Position numbers and translations under genes: made by a program. The notes under the pieces are model-generated. The model was given only the letters and a program-made list of their open reading frames with translations, ran no database searches and was not told the DNA's origin. From a virus, in IMG/VR virus record IMGVR_UViG_3300025646_000299, positions 1 through 26,596 of that record: a stretch of DNA of 26,596 nt. One strand, written 5' to 3'. Positions 1 to 6,100 of the stretch are shown in pieces (within the stretch, counting starts at the first letter, position 1; each line of letters opens with the position of its first letter).

Positions 1-110
1 AGTAATTGCTTAGTTAACATATCTAACTTTTCATCTAACTTATCAAGTTTGTTGTCTAGTTGATCCATTCTCTGTTGCATTAAAGCTATTTCTTTATCTA
101 CAGGTGCCAT
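1..110 (-). CDS. Small coiled-coil protein, 3' end outside the window
   Basis: This is the first 36 codons of a gene that starts at the ATG at 108-110 and runs off the left edge. After a short start (MAPVDKEIALMQQRM) the peptide becomes a regular heptad pattern, with Leu repeatedly followed by Asp and Lys (LDNKLDKLDEKLDML). This predicts a highly charged coiled coil. It begins 20 bases after the stop of the giant gene at 131, in an A-rich leader with no Shine-Dalgarno, and so continues the same transcription unit. A short N-terminal coiled coil after the structural genes is seen in XhlA-type and other holin-associated proteins, but also in small structural proteins. No membrane segment is visible in the part present, so the function stays open. 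The reading frame itself is well supported by position, start and composition. Confidence 0.6.
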   Translation of the reverse strand, partial: MAPVDKEIALMQQRMDQLDNKLDKLDEKLDMLTKQL

Positions 111-130
111 TACTTTTTATTATTACATAA

Positions 131-3100
131 TTATTCGTGAGCATAACAAAGCCCAGATTTATTTGTTGTTAGATTTTTGCACCGCTTACCACTAGAGGTT
201 ATCGCTCCGCATCTAACCTCACCTTTTTTAGGTTCGCGATTTTTCAGTGCTTCTTTCTTTTCCTGTTTAGCTTCTTCTTTAGCTTTTACTCTAGAGTCTG
301 GTTCTTCAACGCCTAATCCAAATCTATCCCAACCAAGCATTAAAGCTAAACGCTGCCAAGTAGCAATATTATCACCTAATGCTGTGCTTATATTTTTTAA
401 CTTATTATGTATACGCTGGGTTGGAGCATTAGTGGTCGCTTCTATAGCGCTTGATGCAATGTCATATACTGGATGATTAATATCACCATAACTCATGTGA
501 TCGTATATATTTTTGTTAAACTTATCAGATTGAGTAGCTTGATATAGTTTTCTTAACTTAGATCCAATCGCTGGAGATACATTTACTGCTTTTATTACTG
601 TGTAAGCATGATCAGCTTTCCATTCTTTTTCTCTTTGTTTTTGAAACTCTTTAATAGTGTTATAAGAAGCGTCGATATAAGCTCCCTTCAATCCAGAACC
701 TCTAAGCAAAGAGCTAATCATGCCGTCAATTATTCTTTCGTATTTAGTGTTCTTGAATTTTTCGTATTTAGCTCTTTCATCTTCAGTCATTTTTTCTTCT
801 TCATCATCAAAGTCTAAAGCAAATATTGCATTTTGAAGAGCGTTAAATATTAATCCTTGAGCTGTTCCGTAGTATATTATCTTACTAATGTTTGTTCCAG
901 TATTACCACGTTTATTAACTAAATCTAATACAGCTTTTTTAATAATACGATTATACTGCATTGGAGTATTTTGGAACGCTAGTATTAAACGACCAAGTAC
1001 AGACGCTTGTTGTCTTGAAATTTTATCAGGTCTACTAGACTGCTGAGCCTCTTCAGTTTTTTCTTGAAAATCAGAAAATGCTTTTTCTTCAGCTTTTTGT
1101 AAGCTTAAACCTTGATTTCTGTAAAATTCAACTTGGTTTCTATAGTAGGTTGCACCTCCAAATGAAATAGCTAAGCTATCACCGATTTGTGTTGGAGTAA
1201 AACCTTTTCTTAATAAATAAGCAATAACAGCTTTAGCGGGATTTCTTTTACCTCTAACTGTTTCAGCAATATCAGCCGCACTAACATCTATCTGTGTTCC
1301 AGCGCGTCTCATTTTTAACATTGGTGAATTAAACAAGAAGACGAAGTCTGACCAAAACTGTTTTTGATTAGCAAACGCTTTAGCAGCGGCAAATACATTA
1401 TTGTTTTGATAATCTAAATAGTTCACTGTAGAAAGCAACTGTAGCACGGCAGATCTAGCATTAAAGAACATGATAGCACCAACAGAGTTGTTAATCCAGT
1501 TCAAAAATTTATTAGTATCTGCATCTTTACCAGTGGGTCTATTTTCACCAGTTTTCATTCTATAAAGCATGTTCTTAAGATCATTGACATATTGAGTCCC
1601 ATAAACAGCTTCTAGTTTGTTTAAATTCTCTTGACTAAATAGCTCATCAACATTTTTCTGCCATTGATCTAAAAATCCTGGTCTAGAATCTTTTACAGCG
1701 TTATAAATGTCTGCCTTAATATTTTCAGCTTGCCAATTTTCTTTTGCATCAGTATATTTGTCTTGCAGTTTAGGTATTCTGTTAAGCTTGTTTGCAAACT
1801 CAACTAACCTTGAATCTAAAGCGACTTTACCAGCGATTTTTTTAGCTTGCTCTTCAGACAACCCTGGTATCTCTTGACCATTTTTATTCCACAAATATAT
1901 TCTTATTGCTTGATCAATTTCAAACTCAGTGCCTTTAAGTTTTTGCTTAAATCTTTTTCTAACGTCTGGGTATTCTTTAATTAATGAATCAAGATCGTTT
2001 AACATATTATAAGCATATTCGTCCATTTGACGATAAGCTCTGTTGTATGGATCAAATAAATTTTCTTTAAAGAACTCCATGTCACGATCTCCTTGCTCAC
2101 CTTTACCAGCTAAACGCATCATGAGACCTTTAAAATCATCAGCTCCAGAAGATATGAATATTTCAGTTTTACCTTTATCTTTACCTAACTGTTTTGCTGT
2201 AGCTTCATCAAATGTTTGTTCAGATCCAATACCTTTAGTTCGCTCAATCATTTTGTTTAATTGATCGCTCATTGATCTACTAAACTTAATTCTAGCTTGT
2301 TGAACTTTTGACTTGACATCAAATTGCTCTAGCATGTTATCTACAGCTTGAACGTTTTTAAGAGCGTCGTCAGCAAAGTAAAAATCATTATAACCTTCAG
2401 CAGCTTTTTCTGCGATCCACAAAGCTTTTGCTTCAGCTGTTGAATTACCTAAACCAGTTATGTTTTTTAAAGGTATATCTAATCCATTTTCTTTTAAAAA
2501 CTTTTGTATTGCTGGTGCTGAATCTGCTGGTCTAGCAGTTAATATAAACATGTTTTTTGTTCCAAACTTACCAGCTAATTTTTTAGCTTTATTTAATAGT
2601 GGCGCGGGTTTACCGTCGACAACTTTACTAAACTCTGAGAAATCAAATTCATACCCGAGACTTAAGAGATCTTCATAAGTAGAAGCATATTGCTCTGGCG
2701 TCAGTGTGCCTTTAGAGCCATCTGGTCTCGTAAATTTAACTAATGATTTACTAGTTGCAAGTGTATCATCAAAATCTAATACAGTAATTCCTTTTGTTGG
2801 ATTATTAGCTGATCTAGAAAATTTTAAAGCCTTGCCTAATATTGCTATATCATTAACTTCTGTAAGTTCAATTGGTAGACTATCGATTATTCCTCTTTTA
2901 GCAAGATCATTCAAATAATTTTTTACTTTTTCGTTTTGGTATCTTGTTCTGCCTCCAGTACTTTTAAGACCTTCTGAGTTTAAAACGTCATCTATTCCTT
3001 TAGGTAAAACATGAACTCTAGCTTGGTTTAATATTCCTTCTAATACTTTTTTAGCTTCAGCTTTGTTTTCGTTTTTAGCATAAGCTTTTAAATAGCTAAC

Positions 3101-6100
3101 CATGTCACTTACAGTTATTTCATGCTCTAGCGTTAGTTCTTTAGAAAACAATTCACTACCTGACGTTACACTAGTGCCCATTGTGTACATTTTTCTAATA
3201 GTACCTCTTTGATCTACGGCTAGTAAATCTATAATGGCATACTTTTCTGGCAAAGACAAATCACTGTCTAGTATTTCAAGCATAAACTCTCTAGCTTCTT
3301 CAGCTTGTTCATTTATTTTTTCTCTAAGACCACTTTTAGGATTTCTAACATTATTTTTTATATTTTCAATATTTTCGTAAAGCTCTACGTTTTCAAATGT
3401 TTGACCTCCAAATTTCGCGTCAACTAGCTTATATTGACTTAAAAGATCTTTACTTAAAACTTGATCTAAAACTTGTTCTTTTAAAGCCCTGTTAGTAGTT
3501 ATACCAAAAACTTTAGCTGTTCTAGCACTTCTACCTACACTACGTATAAATGAGTCAACTATTTTTTTACGATCAGCATCAGTCTTTACATTTTCTAGTT
3601 TATTTTCTAAGTATTTTACTAAAGATCTAAAACCTTCTTGCCTTATAACAGGTAGAGTAGTTTCTTTAACATATTTAACAAACTCAGCTGGAGATTTAAA
3701 ACTTACATTAGCTGATCCTTGTGGAAACTTACTTATTATTTTATTATAAGCATCTAAAGGAGGAATATCATCTTGAATAGTAGATTCAAGCTCAGATAAA
3801 AGTACTAACGCGGTTTGATCTCCGTCTTGTTCATTTTCAGTGTTAAGCCTTTTCTCAATGGTAACTTGCTCTTTTAGTATCGCTTGTAATACTTTTTCAG
3901 TTTGTGTTTTTGTAAACGAATACTTTGTTAGTTGCTTAACACCTTCGAAATTATCATTAGCGCTCATGCTAAATTTAATAGACTTTGCAGAGATCGGTAA
4001 AACGCTTTCGCCGTTTACTTTTATATCGTCAAACTTAAAACCGGTAATAAACGTATCTCCATCGTGCTCTAATTCTATTGTAGCTTTTTTACCATTTATC
4101 TCACCATAGTAAGTCTCTACAGTAGGGCCAAAGTCGCTTCCTACTAGTTTAGTTTCGATTTTTACTTTTAATACATTTTTAATATCTAGAGCAGAGTCTT
4201 TACCAGTTAATGTTTTTATAGTTTTTTTAGCTTTAGTAAGAAGATCAGTATTAAGCTCACCGCTAATCGTTTCTGTGCTTTCTCTGATCATTCTACCATC
4301 TTCAGTAAAAGTAGTTTTAAATGTTCTAATGTTACCTTTTCCGTAATCACTTTTCTCAAATCTAGTACTTGAAACGTATTCTCCGTTTTTATACATGGTT
4401 TCCTGAACATCCTCATACTTATAACGCTGACCATTACGATCGAAAATGTAATCTCTTTTAGCTTTAACATGAAGACCGTTCTGCTTGTCACCAGTTTCTT
4501 TAACCTCTTGCGTTATCTCTACTTTACCAGTTTCTAAGTTTAAGATGCGTTTTTGAGTATAACCGTCTTTAGAAATAGCATCTGGAAGATTTTTACTTAA
4601 AAAATCAGTAGATTCATCTTGTTTATCCCAGTACTTTCTAGATCCGTCTCGAAAGTGAGTTAGTTTTCCATTTTGGAATATTAACTTATAACCATCTAAC
4701 TCTTTATTAGTTTTAGAATTTTTGTTGTAAGATAACCAATGATCATAAGCTTCGTTAAGTTCGTTTTTAGGATCAGGTTTTGTTGTAATTGTTAGTTCAT
4801 ATACAGTTTGTCCGTCTTCTTTATATTCGGTAACTTGTACAGATCTACCTACTGCTTCTTGTTCTGCAATCATTTCATCACGCTCTTGCTTAGAATAAGC
4901 TTGATCACTGCCGTAGTATTCACCTTGTCTAGCGATCAAACACCAAGGATTGGATTTTTTGCCCCAGTGAGAGTCAACAATTTTTCTAACGGCTTTCTGA
5001 CCATCTTTAGTCCATTCAACATCATAAGATACAACACCTTTGTAGAGTTCCTTAGGGTTGCTAAGCTCTTTAACGTTGTTAGGATTAATTTTAGCAGCTT
5101 TAACTGTTCCAGCGTACTTTTCTATTATCTCATTAGGATTACCAACAGAGAATGGATCTATCTTCTTTATAGAGGCCAATCTTTCAGCTTCAATAACTTT
5201 GTAGCCATCTTCAGGTAATATTAAGTACCCATTAGCCATGTAGTGCATAGCTAGTTTTTCATACTTATATTTTTTATTGTTAGGTATGTTGTCACCATCA
5301 ACAAACTTAAAAACAGACTCAACAGCACCTTTGATTTGTTCTTCACTTAAGTCAGTTCTTTTTTTAGTTAGTCTAGCTTCATAAGCTTCACGATGCGATC
5401 TTGAAAATCTAATATTATTATAAGCACGAGTATTTAAACTACCTATAGCTAAGCCGATTTCAACTTCAGCTACTGCTGTAGACTTAGAAAATTTAACATC
5501 AACTTCTCTACCTACAGCGTCAGATAACGCCATTAAATCTAACTGAGCTACAGCGTCGTCTTCTAAAGCTTCAACAACGTCCTCGCTTTGTCTAACTTCC
5601 ATTACAGCATCAAGCACTAAAGTATTAGATATAGCTTTTGCAAAGCCATCTTTTCTAGTTCCTTTTAAACCAGATCTTTGGCCTGTAACAGGGTTTATAG
5701 CCGGTTGATCAGCAAAAGACACAAGCTCTTGTTCAGTAGGCATGCGCTTTCTATATAAGTTTACAGCTGTACCTTTTCCAATAGTATTTATAGCTTCTGT
5801 TGGTAGTAAACCTTTGTTTACAGCATCTTCAACTTCTTGAATTTTAGTAAGTTTTTTATCAAATACCGTAAATACTCTTTCGTTATCAGGTACGTTTCTT
5901 TCCATCTGAACTAAATCAGCTGTCGACAAACCTTCTATAATTGCTTCTCTATATTCTTTTAAGTTTTTAATATAGTCTTTTGTGCCTAAGAAGTTTTTAG
6001 TAGCTTTAAATAAATCGCTAGTTAAACCGCTAGTAAAATATTCTTTTCTTAATAAGTCTTTAATAGCTTTAGCTCTTTGAGCTGGATCTTCTATGCTTTG

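Noticed and set aside
4808-5218. Plus-strand open frame of 136 codons, and similar ones at 3840-4109, 8523-8804, 12166-12393 and 20687-21055
   Set aside because: All lie opposite long, well-supported minus-strand genes and have Phe/Ser/Leu-rich compositions typical of reversed AT-rich coding sequence.
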